This document shows, in pieces, positions 16,901-25,764 of a stretch of DNA of 64,000 nt (its first letter is position 1; every line of letters begins with the position of its first letter). The DNA is from a virus. Both the position numbers and the translations under genes were made by a program. Location: positions 22,325-86,324 of IMG/VR virus record IMGVR_UViG_3300031823_000003; one strand, 5' to 3'. The notes below the pieces were generated by a model. It saw only the letters and a program-made list of their open reading frames with translations, ran no database searches and was not told where the DNA came from.

Positions 16901-19626
16901 GTGCCGTTCGGAATCGCGTTGAGATAGTCGCTGATCGAGGTGGCGGCGCGAGTATAGTAACCGCCTGCGGCATCTGCACCGATCGCCGTATCACTTGCAT
17001 CTCCTGACGCAACTGCCGCCGTAGCCGCTGACTTCGCGGGGTTGGAATCCACCAGCGTAATAATGTCGTTCGGCGGTGAGGCAAAGGGGCCAAAGTTAAT
17101 ATCACCCTTGGAGTTTAGTGTTTTCCCGGCAGGCTGAAACAGATCAGTCCACTGATTGGCATTGGTTTTACCGAGACATGTCATTCTTGCGGGAGAGCGA
17201 AAAGGCGCAGTTCCGCCTTGGCTGCAAGTCGGAGCCACGAAAGATATACCCGTAGGCCCCAGCGTAGAAACTGTGCCTAGGGCAGTTGATCCGAAATCCG
17301 CCTGGATCGGAGTGTTTGCGTCGTTAACCAGATTAGCTGGCCAGAACCAAAAAGCGGTCTGAAAGGTAGTCGTGGATGGCACCGTATAAGAACTGGCGGA
17401 AGCCTGCGTATCGGTAAAACTGCAAATCCCCGCCGTATTACATGACCCGCTGATGCCGGTAGCGATGGCAAAGTTTCCCGTTCCAAACGGCGGCACAGCA
17501 GACGACCCGACTGTCACTAACACATCCCAGGTCAATGTTCCGATGGAGGTATGGGCCAACCCTTCTTGTAGATCAATCGAAGGCCACTGGAGAGGAATAC
17601 TCACAGCGCCACTGGTAGGCTGTGCAAAGCCAATGAACAGCGGTGGATTAGCGCCGTATACCGAACCATGCGGTACCACAAAATAATTGCGTTGGGTTGT
17701 GGGACTACCGCCACTCGCAAATGTTGGAACCGCGCCGGCAATGGGGAACGTTCCTACTATCTTGGAGCCGAACTGACCACCAGCTAGCAGCATACCCATC
17801 TGCGCGTTGGTGATGCCATACAGAGGGTTCGTTATACCGCCCTGAGCCTCATAGATATTGCTCATCGTGCCCGATACGAACGAGCCGAAATAGCGGATCC
17901 CGAATACCGGGTTAGCCTGGCAAACTGTGTTATCGATTGATACACCGTTACCGGCATTGCCGGAGTCATAGCAGTTGATATTGGTCAACTCGGTGTTGTG
18001 AATGTACATGATCCCGGCGTTTCCGGAATCGGTCCGGGAATAAAAGAAAGCTCCTATAGGCCAGTTCGCTGTGGTTTTAATGACCGCTGTAGAGCGGTTA
18101 GTAGCTCCTGTAATCTGAAGCTGCTGATCGTTGTCGTCCACAACGCCATAGCTGAATGCGCCTGTCGCTGCCGAGGGAAACAACTGGATCAAGTGGAGAT
18201 TGTCGATGATGACGTGGTCGGAAGCGTCTTCGATCGCGGCGTTTTCTATCCCGGTGAAGCCGAATGTGGTATCGCCCGCTGAGAATGTACTGCTGCCCAG
18301 CGAAACTGTATAACTGGTCGAGCTCGGCGTGGTGAGCACCGTGGCAATGAATTTAGAATCTGTCGTCTGGGAGTGGACTTCCACCGCAGCCTGATCGCCG
18401 ACTACAAAGGGGTGAGTGGTTGCCGTAGTGATTGTGATTGTGCCGCTGCTTGCCGATGCACTGGAAATCTGAGCGCCGTCTATGTTCAGTGTCGATCCCA
18501 TCGAGAGATTAAAGAGCTTGTGGTAGCCGATCCCAGTAGGAGGGCTGCCGACGTAGATGCACCGGTCACGGGTGGAGCAGGCAATGAATGCGCCTGCGCC
18601 GTCCAGCACGCCGCCGCGTCCACGCATGTATACAGTGGCATACACGCTGTAGGTTGTGCTGCTCATTAATTTGACGTAAGGCGAGGCTGAATTGCTGGCA
18701 TCGTGCGGAGTGTCCGAGGTCCATGCGTCGTTCCACGCTTCCTGGATACCGGAAGATGCGGAGCCGACCGTGTACCCGGCAGAGTGCGCGTTGACAGTGA
18801 CGCCTGTGATGGTTCCGCTGCCTACCCCAGCGGTACAAGTGCCGCCTGTGACTACAATCTGTTCCGGGGTGCCGGTGCCCGCGATCCGCACCGGGTAGAC
18901 GTAGTTATTGGCGGCGGAATTGGTATCGATGCCAAGCGGACAGGGGGCTAAATGGATCGTAACCGCTCCCGGAACAGTGAGATTGTCCGAAGGCGATTGC
19001 GACCAGTTCCATGACGGCGTGACGTTACGGACGAAATTCTGGTTGTTCATGGTGAACGGGGTGCTCTGACAGGGCGACCCCGAACAGGGCTGTATGATGT
19101 TTTGCGCGGCAACGGGGATTTTATTGACATCGCCGGTGCCGGCGGTCGCGCACACCCATGCGGAGCCATTCCATTGAAGGACTTGGGAGGCAGAGCAGGT
19201 GGTAATGAGACTGATGGGGACCGTGCCGCTGGTTCCGCCGCCAGTCAGACCTGTGCCGGCGGTGACGCCTGTGATAGTGCCGCCGCCGCTGGACCCGCCG
19301 CCTGTATTGCACACCCATGCGCCGTTGAGATATACGGCGATGACTTGAGAGGAGCCGACGGTGCAGGGATTGGAACTAAGAGAGCAATTGGAGCACAGGA
19401 CGGTGGTGCCGGGCTGGGGAAATGGAGTGGAAGTGATCTGGTCGAAGGTGAGCGGTCCGGTGTAAAGGCCGAGGGTGAAATCGTTGGGAGCGGTCCACAC
19501 ATTGGGCAGGTCTGTTGCACCGTAAGAATGCTGAACCTGAGTTTGCGCCGCAATCCCGATGAATAAAAATATTGTTGCCAGCCCCAAACGGACGAACCTG
19601 CCCATGCCCGTACTCATGCGTTTCAC
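13909..19626 (-). CDS. Giant exported adhesin/fibre-like protein with signal peptide
   Basis: 1905 residues. The N-terminus is a Sec signal peptide (basic MKRMSTGMGRFVR, hydrophobic LGLATIFLFIGIAA, then Gln). The body is rich in Thr, Ser, Gly, Asn and Val, fitting a beta-helix or beta-solenoid fibre: pectate-lyase-like turns of the type NNVRLDNSKSY and NTDIRNVNIQGI in the middle, and a jelly-roll-like C-terminal part (about 1780-1905: TPHVFDIREDTANSKWYFYIDG). It may be a carbohydrate-binding or depolymerase-type appendage. A signal peptide is unexpected for a virion protein, since virions assemble in the cytoplasm; the product may instead be exported to the host surface. Confidence 0.75.
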   Translation of the reverse strand: MKRMSTGMGRFVRLGLATIFLFIGIAAQTQVQHSYGATDLPNVWTAPNDFTLGLYTGPLTFDQITSTPFPQPGTTVLCSNCSLSSNPCTVGSSQVIAVYLNGAWVCNTGGGSSGGGTITGVTAGTGLTGGGTSGTVPISLITTCSASQVLQWNGSAWVCATAGTGDVNKIPVAAQNIIQPCSGSPCQSTPFTMNNQNFVRNVTPSWNWSQSPSDNLTVPGAVTIHLAPCPLGIDTNSAANNYVYPVRIAGTGTPEQIVVTGGTCTAGVGSGTITGVTVNAHSAGYTVGSASSGIQEAWNDAWTSDTPHDASNSASPYVKLMSSTTYSVYATVYMRGRGGVLDGAGAFIACSTRDRCIYVGSPPTGIGYHKLFNLSMGSTLNIDGAQISSASASSGTITITTATTHPFVVGDQAAVEVHSQTTDSKFIATVLTTPSSTSYTVSLGSSTFSAGDTTFGFTGIENAAIEDASDHVIIDNLHLIQLFPSAATGAFSYGVVDDNDQQLQITGATNRSTAVIKTTANWPIGAFFYSRTDSGNAGIMYIHNTELTNINCYDSGNAGNGVSIDNTVCQANPVFGIRYFGSFVSGTMSNIYEAQGGITNPLYGITNAQMGMLLAGGQFGSKIVGTFPIAGAVPTFASGGSPTTQRNYFVVPHGSVYGANPPLFIGFAQPTSGAVSIPLQWPSIDLQEGLAHTSIGTLTWDVLVTVGSSAVPPFGTGNFAIATGISGSCNTAGICSFTDTQASASSYTVPSTTTFQTAFWFWPANLVNDANTPIQADFGSTALGTVSTLGPTGISFVAPTCSQGGTAPFRSPARMTCLGKTNANQWTDLFQPAGKTLNSKGDINFGPFASPPNDIITLVDSNPAKSAATAAVASGDASDTAIGADAAGGYYTRAATSISDYLNAIPNGTNWTRQLNASGETLTVPETNTTLTQGKPIGGGVGGLKTQIPEFHSVLFPGFTVDSMQALCNITPTLPCNVHIDAPLSSTPVTATNVVIGSTTQSVTMYLHGANIQCNTTAGACFSIGQNGNLVGYSPGNLSSGTLITTTIGFTGTAVITNSVTTGLQTSFNMSGLQIAPTNTSVITCGIVCINAVEGNTDIRNVNIQGIANTINWTFEDATSGSVADNNNVRLDNSKSYSGGKVNSIDYAVFGGAGGSGDGYVFTNLNGGDGCMGVFDGVTMCGVTMTEKVTTVNCGTNCNQVTLNGGSTFNFNTAHTGELFWVNGVAATICGPSYLGCSSLAVDPTSTVLYVTTVAGWPITTTGSAHWGCVGGNGCFIDLNGAAGRGSTLNNIHIDNSYIEGNAAQQPGSEYMAVQNVRNLEAPNLAWNVGPAVADCIGLYHTVANNQGRMHVAGRINGGHHCTEVFNNNITGNIYFLDSASQWDFDVTYAGDQSGPGTVFDSNITTSGVLGWTNGSGVNDVGISRESAGTLDIGNGAQGNTSGNVKMGALTVTSCSGCAIIGIGSSAFNVTIATTNTGTTATSMLGGAQTIPAGNLVATSPLNIDIGGIYTLPASYTGTVTIAAFVDGAQIATTGAFSVPSTAVTNGSWSVQCQLTTYTAGVSGTYAFGCPVQLLPTNTTTITLNGGSLAVSGTTAINTTIAHTFDLKWTWSTATGAPSVTGQWGTALVGGSGVNTFTDTLTNSPLNALPAASVAGNSVEATVSNNRVISQNGTLNGMYYMPGSQALRYHRWTTYAGGAATSSVLLNNDALAITCSTSSAIVPTSTASQMLACLTTVTNGNVSNVNGSAVYIPGAVNIWFNAYAAVGTLATTRWWLGFTNTTTANIGGTDTCSTFHCAAFTYSSTSAVSSTDFLCTTNAGGTGTQTQVDSGVAVVAGTPHVFDIREDTANSKWYFYIDGVSKCSSPITTTLPTATLRAGEFITNNGSASVAAQADFGWIETWTDH

Positions 19627-19687
19627 CTCGAACGGTGTCTATTACGAAATTGTACCCGACGAGTCCAGAACTATCAGTGCCGGGAGT

Positions 19688-22495
19688 TCAGTGCTGTGTC
19701 TGTGTGGTTTGCAGGAACGCGGCGTTCAGTGTGGACAGATTGACGCCATAGTCGGTGCCATCGGACGCCGAGTTGTGATAGACACTGGTGGGAACCAGAC
19801 CATAATTACCGATGCTGGCGTCATTTGGGTCAAATGCCGCGCCGTTCATCATCCCTATCATGCCGATACACGCTGAGGTTGCGGTCGATCCGGGGCATAC
19901 CGTGGCAGCGGGAAATGTCAGGGTGCACGTTGCGGAGCCGCAATTGTTCCCGGCGTTGACGCCGCCGACCTCCATATATTTTGCCGAACATCGACCGGGA
20001 AACGGGTTGTAGGTCACAGTCGAGTTCGTGGTATCGACTTCATTTTCTGAACATCCTATTGCTGATGCTCCGGATGCACAGCCCTCGACGTTGCCATCGC
20101 CTTGTGCAACCCAGCCAGTCCAGCCTGTGCCGGGAGTAGCTGGGCACGACGGCGCGGAACTGAGGTCGAACGCAAATAGGTTGTTCTGCCAAGTTGCGTT
20201 TTGCAGGAATTGATTCGCCGGACATGTGCCCATCTGCTCGACAGTGCCGAATCCGGATGCAGACTCGGTTGCACCAGTTTGCAGCCAAGTGATGTTGCCG
20301 CCGGATTGACCCGCGTAATAGAACGTCCCGTTGAGATCAGATGGCGTCATGCCACTGACTTCGACAATGATCTCGGTAGTGCCAGCGGCGACAGGCCACC
20401 CGGTAAGACTGGGAATAGTTGCGGTGACGATGCCACCAGAGCGCGATAATACTGTCGGTGTTTGAGCGTGCGTCGGGCCGGGGCAGTTAGTACCCGTGTC
20501 GCTCCAGATCGTGGTCGCGGTGCCAAAGAACATGCGGCCATTATTCTTGGCTGCGTCCGTAGTCTGCATGACGAGTGTATTGTGGGTGAATTGTAGGTAA
20601 GCGGGGACGCCTTCCATATTTTGCACAACGCAGCCTGTCGCACTGGATGAGCTGGCGGACGGTTGAGAATAGACGACGGTCAGTCCATACGGGTTAGTGC
20701 CGGAGAGAGCGATAGCGCCACGGGACGTAGAGAGAGTGAAATTGTTACCTGTTCCTGTTGGCGAATTCCAAGTTGAGTCCGAGCATCCGGTCACGAGCAC
20801 CGGATCACCGGGGAATATCTGGGTTTCTTGTAGACCCGCACCGCCGTTACCGCATACAAGTGAGACTGTCCCACTGGTCTGTGTACCGTTGCAAATGAAT
20901 GCCTGCCCGAACCCAGTGACCTGCATCCCGGACGGAAATGCCACTATGCCGGATGCGTCGTACACGCTGGAGTTGCCGAGATCGTAAAGGAGATTGTTCG
21001 TGATATTGATGCGGCGTGATGCCCCGGCAGTGCCGCCGCCGTTGCCGATGGTGTAGTTGGAGCGGCCAATCATGGATAGTCCCGTGAGCGCGTGGCGGCA
21101 GAGATTGTTGCGGTAGGTAATGTCGGTGATGGTGGCGGTGTAGTTATCGCATGGACTGGTGTTCGAGCAATTCCGGGGATTGGCGGTAAAGCACTGCCCT
21201 TGCTGCGCGCCGGAAGTGTCCGAGTATTCGACGATATTAGTGTCGTACAGCACACGCTGTGCGGTCTTGAGTTCAGTGCGGTTCTTGAGATCGAGAGAGG
21301 TAGCGCCTGTGTATGCCGTGCCGACCCATGACGGAGGCTGCGTGAAGCGATTGTGCCAGAGATCGAGATCGTAAGCGTAATAGTTGGAGTCCTGGCTGGA
21401 TACGCCGCCGACAAAGAACCCGCTGGATGCCCCGGAGATCCATGAATTACCAAGGAAAAATGGTCCGGGAGTCTCGGCGATGGCGACGGCATGGCCTTCG
21501 TTGGCCGCGCGAATGTCGTAGTCGATATAGGTGTCGGTGATCCCGCAGCGGCGGCAGTTGGCCATATGCATGAAGGTTGAGATTTGGTTAGTGCCGGGGC
21601 CGCCACTGTTCGATGAGGTGACGCATGAGCCTGTGCCTGTAGCTGTGGTACACCAGTCCTTGGCATCGCCGTGGCCGTAGATGCCGACGAACCAGATGTC
21701 CGAGGCGGTCTGGGATACGAGAGTGTGCGGCGTGCCGTAGGCGTCTACATCGGTGTTGATGACATTGCCCGCGAGGGTGACGGTGGTCTTGGGCCGGAAC
21801 TCAAAGTACATAAAGGCGTAATGTGACGGTCCGATATTGGTGGTTGCGTCCCATGTGCCGGATTGGATCAGTAGTCCCTGATTACCGGGAGTCCAGTTGC
21901 CCTCGAATGTAGGCATGGAGCCAATGTCGTTGGAGCAGCCATTATTACCGGATGACCACCATGTAGAGATGTCGCCTGATGGCGGCTGACGAGTGGCAGT
22001 GGCGTCGGTGATCCCGTGCGAGCAGACGGTCTGGCCGAGAGTGAGCGGAGTGTCGGACTCGAATACGATAAATTTAGCGGGGGCTGATCCACTGACTATC
22101 TTAGTTACCAGTGTCAGATTGACAAACGGTCCTTCTCCCTGAGAGCACGTGTATCCCGGCGTCTGCATGGAGATTAGCGTTCCGTGCGTCACTTGGATCA
22201 GCCACCACTGGTCGGCGGCGGCCACCCAGTCACAGATATCTTGTTGCAGGTTGGCAAATGTTGTGGCCGTGCGCGTGACATCGAATACGCCGCCGGGAGG
22301 AAATATTTCGGCAGGTTCGCCGAGCGATGTGAGCGGGATGAATTGTGGGAGGGCGGCAGTGGTCAAGTTGGCATTGCTGAGCCGGATGTTATTGCTGATC
22401 CGGGTGCCGGGAGTAACGCGCTCTTGAGCGCTCAGCGATACGTGCAGCAAGACGACAACCAGAGCCATCGCTACCGACTTGGCCACCATCTTCAT
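19688..22495 (-). CDS. Exported right-handed beta-helix-like protein
   Basis: 935 residues with a signal peptide (MKMVAKSVAMALVVVLLHVS, cleavage near SLSA-QE). The middle (about 230-560) has parallel-beta-helix character: CGITDTYIDYDIRAA, LDLWHNRF, VLYDTNIVEYSDTSG, ITDITYRNNLCRHAL, NITNNLLYDLG. This is seen in polysaccharide lyases and tailspike-like enzymes. About 700-765 it carries the same kind of module (LSRSGGIVTA... LNGTFYYAG... WLQTGATESASGFG) as two tail proteins. The ATG overlaps the stop of the phosphoesterase gene by 4 nt. A polysaccharide-binding or degrading role is likely but no catalytic residues were assigned. Confidence 0.72.
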   Translation of the reverse strand: MKMVAKSVAMALVVVLLHVSLSAQERVTPGTRISNNIRLSNANLTTAALPQFIPLTSLGEPAEIFPPGGVFDVTRTATTFANLQQDICDWVAAADQWWLIQVTHGTLISMQTPGYTCSQGEGPFVNLTLVTKIVSGSAPAKFIVFESDTPLTLGQTVCSHGITDATATRQPPSGDISTWWSSGNNGCSNDIGSMPTFEGNWTPGNQGLLIQSGTWDATTNIGPSHYAFMYFEFRPKTTVTLAGNVINTDVDAYGTPHTLVSQTASDIWFVGIYGHGDAKDWCTTATGTGSCVTSSNSGGPGTNQISTFMHMANCRRCGITDTYIDYDIRAANEGHAVAIAETPGPFFLGNSWISGASSGFFVGGVSSQDSNYYAYDLDLWHNRFTQPPSWVGTAYTGATSLDLKNRTELKTAQRVLYDTNIVEYSDTSGAQQGQCFTANPRNCSNTSPCDNYTATITDITYRNNLCRHALTGLSMIGRSNYTIGNGGGTAGASRRINITNNLLYDLGNSSVYDASGIVAFPSGMQVTGFGQAFICNGTQTSGTVSLVCGNGGAGLQETQIFPGDPVLVTGCSDSTWNSPTGTGNNFTLSTSRGAIALSGTNPYGLTVVYSQPSASSSSATGCVVQNMEGVPAYLQFTHNTLVMQTTDAAKNNGRMFFGTATTIWSDTGTNCPGPTHAQTPTVLSRSGGIVTATIPSLTGWPVAAGTTEIIVEVSGMTPSDLNGTFYYAGQSGGNITWLQTGATESASGFGTVEQMGTCPANQFLQNATWQNNLFAFDLSSAPSCPATPGTGWTGWVAQGDGNVEGCASGASAIGCSENEVDTTNSTVTYNPFPGRCSAKYMEVGGVNAGNNCGSATCTLTFPAATVCPGSTATSACIGMIGMMNGAAFDPNDASIGNYGLVPTSVYHNSASDGTDYGVNLSTLNAAFLQTTQTQH

Positions 22496-24399
22496 CGCAT
22501 ACTCGTTCCCGGCGTGACCCGTGTCCCCGGTGTAAATCTAGTTGCCCCGACTACCGTTCCCGGCGGTGGAATCGGAGCCTGACTCGTATTCAGCATCCCG
22601 TCTGTGTTTGACGCCAGCGTTCCTGTACCCGCGCATAAATCCGAGGCGTTCAGGTCACGGTTGTTGAGACGGCCCAGATTGAATACCTTCTCAATGCACT
22701 TCATGATTGAAGTGAATTCGTAGGGATTGCCGGATGTGGGACCGTGAACGACAGTGTTCTTGGCGAACGGGCCGATCGAGAGGATCGGGGAACGCATGCC
22801 AAGACTGAGTGCATCCTGAGAGACAGGTGCAACGTGATCCGGCTGCCCGCCGAAATCGTCCCATACGATGAATATTTGGCTGTGGTAATAGAGATATTTG
22901 TTGGCGAACACTGCGGCGAGCTTGGACTGCACCCACCCCTGTCCCGCTTGTAGATCGGCGAGCGGAGTAGCAAATCCGGTGCTCGCGTGCTCCGTGTTAG
23001 CTTCGACATTCGCGGTCAGGAATGCAATCTGTGGGAATGTGCTGCTGGCAGTGTTATCGACACATTGATTGCCTTGGCTCAGAGTGACACAATCCGAATC
23101 CAGACTACATGCCGCATGCGGAGTGTTTACACATTGCCCCGTGAGCGCGGCGGCATCGGTATTGAACACAGCGTCGGAAACGTTATAGACAGTCGAATAA
23201 TTGGACCGGAAGAATAATTGTGGCACAAACGTGGACGCCGCGAGCGAGGCATAGTTGCCGTACCATTTCCACGGATGCGGTAGTCCGGCGGTCTCGGCGA
23301 GTTCCGCGATGGTGGTCACGTTAGGACACGCTGCGCCGGGAGTGTTGCCGATAGAGGCTGAAAGTTTACATGTGCCCGAACTGCATGCGGTTGCTGAGAT
23401 ACCGTCATTCGTGCATGACCCGCTGACTACCGTGCTTCCGTCGGTGTAGGACGTGCAATTCGCTGATCCCGCACCGTTGATGTATTTACCAGATTGGCAG
23501 AAACATTTGCAGGCGGTTGTGGCACTGGCTGAACATGATCCCGCTGAGTACCCGGTGCCCGCCGCGAGGCCGTCTCCGGATGGGCCGCAATTTGGGTCGC
23601 CGGACGCGCACACGTTATAGAACTTTGTGCCGTTGTAGATTTCGCCTGGCCCTGTGTATGGAGAACTGGGAGGGGTGCCGGTGCCGCCATTGCCGCATCC
23701 CCATCCGATACTGGGATTGTCGCTGGCCTCGTTGCTGGTCGCGGCGATAATCATCAGGTGATTCGGGTAGGTTGGTCCGGTGAGAGACGAGAAAAACTGA
23801 TCGTTGATACCGTAAGTATTGGCCAGTGACCAGTAGTAGTTGAGGGCGCTGGAGTCGGCGTAATAGTACGAACTGCTGAGACAAGGACCATTCGCGCCCG
23901 AGCTACAATTTGTACCGCCACTTTGAGTGCAGGCTGCGCCGCCAACTGCACAGGTGCCGCCGGCGTTCCAGCCGTTCATCGCCCCGGCGTGGATTGCAGT
24001 CAGAGAGTTAGCGCGGGAGTGGAGCCATGCCGAGTCCGGGAGATTGCCCTGCTGTCCTTGAGGGTTGGTGACAGTCACGAGTTGCTTGTCAATATAGTTC
24101 GTGGTGGACTGAACGCCGATCGTGACATTGCTGCATGTGCCGCCGCCTGTGCATGGAGTGTTGTTGCCGACCGTGCACGAGATTCCTTGCAGAGCATGGT
24201 TGAGGACGCACTGACCGCTGACTCCGGGGAAGGAGCCGAAGTAGTTATCGAAGGTGCGGTTCTCTTGGATGATATACACTACATGATTGACGCAGGGAGG
24301 GCTGAGAGAGGCATTGTAAGGACAGGACTGCCCAGCGCATACTTCTGCTGAAATCATCAATATAGGAATCAGGGAGCGCCAAACAGTCCCGCATCTCAT
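22492..24399 (-). CDS. Secreted phosphoesterase, phospholipase C / acid phosphatase family
   Basis: 635 residues with a signal peptide (hydrophobic SLIPILMISAEV, cleavage near CAG-QS). It carries the signature of the phosphoesterase family (PF04185): VVYIIQENRTFDNYFGSFPG at about 40-59 with E46-N47 and D51, GPTYPNH at 208-214 (candidate nucleophile Thr210), an E-H pair at 470-471, and IVWDDFGGQPDHVAPV with D514-D515 and D521-H522. Family members cleave phosphate esters, including phospholipids, outside the cytoplasm. Two Cys-rich insertions (about 285-345 and 423-447) break the domain, the second being EGF-like in spacing. All key motifs are present, so it is probably active. It is translationally coupled to the gene at 19688..22495. 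Confidence 0.92.
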   Translation of the reverse strand: MRCGTVWRSLIPILMISAEVCAGQSCPYNASLSPPCVNHVVYIIQENRTFDNYFGSFPGVSGQCVLNHALQGISCTVGNNTPCTGGGTCSNVTIGVQSTTNYIDKQLVTVTNPQGQQGNLPDSAWLHSRANSLTAIHAGAMNGWNAGGTCAVGGAACTQSGGTNCSSGANGPCLSSSYYYADSSALNYYWSLANTYGINDQFFSSLTGPTYPNHLMIIAATSNEASDNPSIGWGCGNGGTGTPPSSPYTGPGEIYNGTKFYNVCASGDPNCGPSGDGLAAGTGYSAGSCSASATTACKCFCQSGKYINGAGSANCTSYTDGSTVVSGSCTNDGISATACSSGTCKLSASIGNTPGAACPNVTTIAELAETAGLPHPWKWYGNYASLAASTFVPQLFFRSNYSTVYNVSDAVFNTDAAALTGQCVNTPHAACSLDSDCVTLSQGNQCVDNTASSTFPQIAFLTANVEANTEHASTGFATPLADLQAGQGWVQSKLAAVFANKYLYYHSQIFIVWDDFGGQPDHVAPVSQDALSLGMRSPILSIGPFAKNTVVHGPTSGNPYEFTSIMKCIEKVFNLGRLNNRDLNASDLCAGTGTLASNTDGMLNTSQAPIPPPGTVVGATRFTPGTRVTPGTSMR

Positions 24400-24402
24400 T
24401 TG

Positions 24403-24669
24403 CTAGATACTGTCCTTGTCACACGGGATTAGATCGACATATACGAACTCCCCCGGTTTCAGCTTATTAAATGCGGCTGGATTACTAACCGTCATCGTCA
24501 AGCTGGCAGATGGCGTCCATTTGGACCATTGTGCGTTGGCCGAACCCTCTTTGTTGCTGTAAACGGCGCTCAACGCAAGCTCCTGCTGATATGGCTCTCC
24601 TTCGTTGCCGTGAACGGTATTGACACTGTTGACCAAGCACTTCAACCGGAGCACAGCTCCCTCACTCAT
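24403..24669 (-). CDS. Small beta-rich phage protein
   Basis: 88 residues, mostly alternating strand-like segments (LRLKCLVNSVN, ELALSAVYS, SASLTMTVSN, GEFVYVDLIPC). It resembles small single-domain beta-sandwich proteins found in tail operons. The start overlaps the lipoprotein gene by 8 nt and the stop is 3 nt before the phosphoesterase gene. Function unknown. Confidence 0.65.
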   Translation of the reverse strand: MSEGAVLRLKCLVNSVNTVHGNEGEPYQQELALSAVYSNKEGSANAQWSKWTPSASLTMTVSNPAAFNKLKPGEFVYVDLIPCDKDSI

Positions 24670-25045
24670 CTACTTTCTCCTTTCGTACACTCTTCCAAAA
24701 TTTCCACCACGGACGCCTCTGCACCCTGCTATCATCGCCCGCTTCTTTGTCCGAATCCGGGTAATCATACGTATTCGGCTGCCCCACGAAGAACACATCC
24801 AATATTCGCCCTGTCTGCTCATCTAATCGAGCACATGCCTCAATCGGATCGCACTGCATCTTGCCCGGAATGACTTTGCCATCTGTATCATGGATCGCGT
24901 GACAGAAATTCGCTCGTCCCGGCACGGTTCCGGTAGCACAGTGACGCGCCGCGAGCACAGGCCGATGCGGGCGCACACATCCGCCGGATGTGAGCACGAT
25001 CGCCATCAACGGGAACAGTAATTTTACTAGTCTCACCGATTTCAT
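24662..25045 (-). CDS. Probable lipoprotein
   Basis: 127 residues starting at ATG 25045, which overlaps the upstream stop (ATGA). The N-terminus has a basic MKSVRLVK, a hydrophobic LLFPLMAIVL and then TSGGC, a plausible though imperfect lipobox with the modified Cys at about residue 23. The mature part is short and polar, containing four further Cys and a basic Trp-rich C-terminus (RRPWWKFWKSVRKEK). Anchoring in an outer or inner membrane is expected. This could be a spanin-like or surface protein; the coiled coil of a spanin is not evident. Confidence 0.6.
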   Translation of the reverse strand: MKSVRLVKLLFPLMAIVLTSGGCVRPHRPVLAARHCATGTVPGRANFCHAIHDTDGKVIPGKMQCDPIEACARLDEQTGRILDVFFVGQPNTYDYPDSDKEAGDDSRVQRRPWWKFWKSVRKEKVDE

Positions 25046-25761
25046 TGCACCGTAGGTATCGCCGTGCCTGCCGTTGCCGCAGAGGTCTCTTTGATCGCAA
25101 TCGCACCCAGTGCAGCATGCCCCGAACTGGCCATCGTCCACGTAGGAGCCGTTCCCGATGTGGTATTCAGGCTCCACGCAAAACACATACGGTTCGCACC
25201 GCAGGTCTCGATAGTATATGGAGCATTGATCGAGATACTGGTCTGCCCGGTGCTGGACTGGGCGGTCTGAAGGATTACGTCGTTTGATCCGGACAGGGTT
25301 AATGTCACCCCGGCAGGAGTAGTTGTGTTCGTGGACTGATCGCGGTTGCCGACTACATCCAATACAAACGGCGTGGCAGTGGATGATAGTTCCAGTACTT
25401 CGCAGCGCCATGTGCCTGTCGTAGTGGATGTACGAGTCACCGTGATTGTAGTAACGCCGGAAGTGGAACTGAGATTGTACGCGCAGCTTGTACTGGACGT
25501 AGTACTGTCTGCACCTTCGCAGCCTCCCGGGACCGTGTATGTTCCAGCGCCAGACACGCTGGTGATAAAGTCCGCGTTGCTGATCGACATGCCGATCAGG
25601 ATCAGGTGCCCGGTTCCGGTCGAGGCGACTGTGACGTTACAGGTAGCGGACGATACATTGCAGGCGCTGGAGAACACGTGCTGCACGAGGGTGAATGTCG
25701 CCCATGCAGGAGATGACAATGACAGCAGAATGGAAGCGATTCCGGGTAATAGGCGTTTCAT
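25042..25761 (-). CDS. Exported beta-sandwich protein
   Basis: 239 residues with a clear signal peptide (MKRLLPGIASILLSLSSPAWA, cleavage near AWA-TF). The mature protein is rich in Thr, Ser, Val and Ala with about ten predicted strands (VTVASTGTGHLILIGMSIS, GVTTITVTRTS, GVTLTLSGSNDVILQ, GHAALGAIAIKE). The pattern is typical of adhesive or lectin-like jelly rolls. Four or five Cys could form disulphides outside the cytoplasm. The binding target is unknown. Confidence 0.7.
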   Translation of the reverse strand: MKRLLPGIASILLSLSSPAWATFTLVQHVFSSACNVSSATCNVTVASTGTGHLILIGMSISNADFITSVSGAGTYTVPGGCEGADSTTSSTSCAYNLSSTSGVTTITVTRTSTTTGTWRCEVLELSSTATPFVLDVVGNRDQSTNTTTPAGVTLTLSGSNDVILQTAQSSTGQTSISINAPYTIETCGANRMCFAWSLNTTSGTAPTWTMASSGHAALGAIAIKETSAATAGTAIPTVQ

Positions 25762-25764
25762 CGG

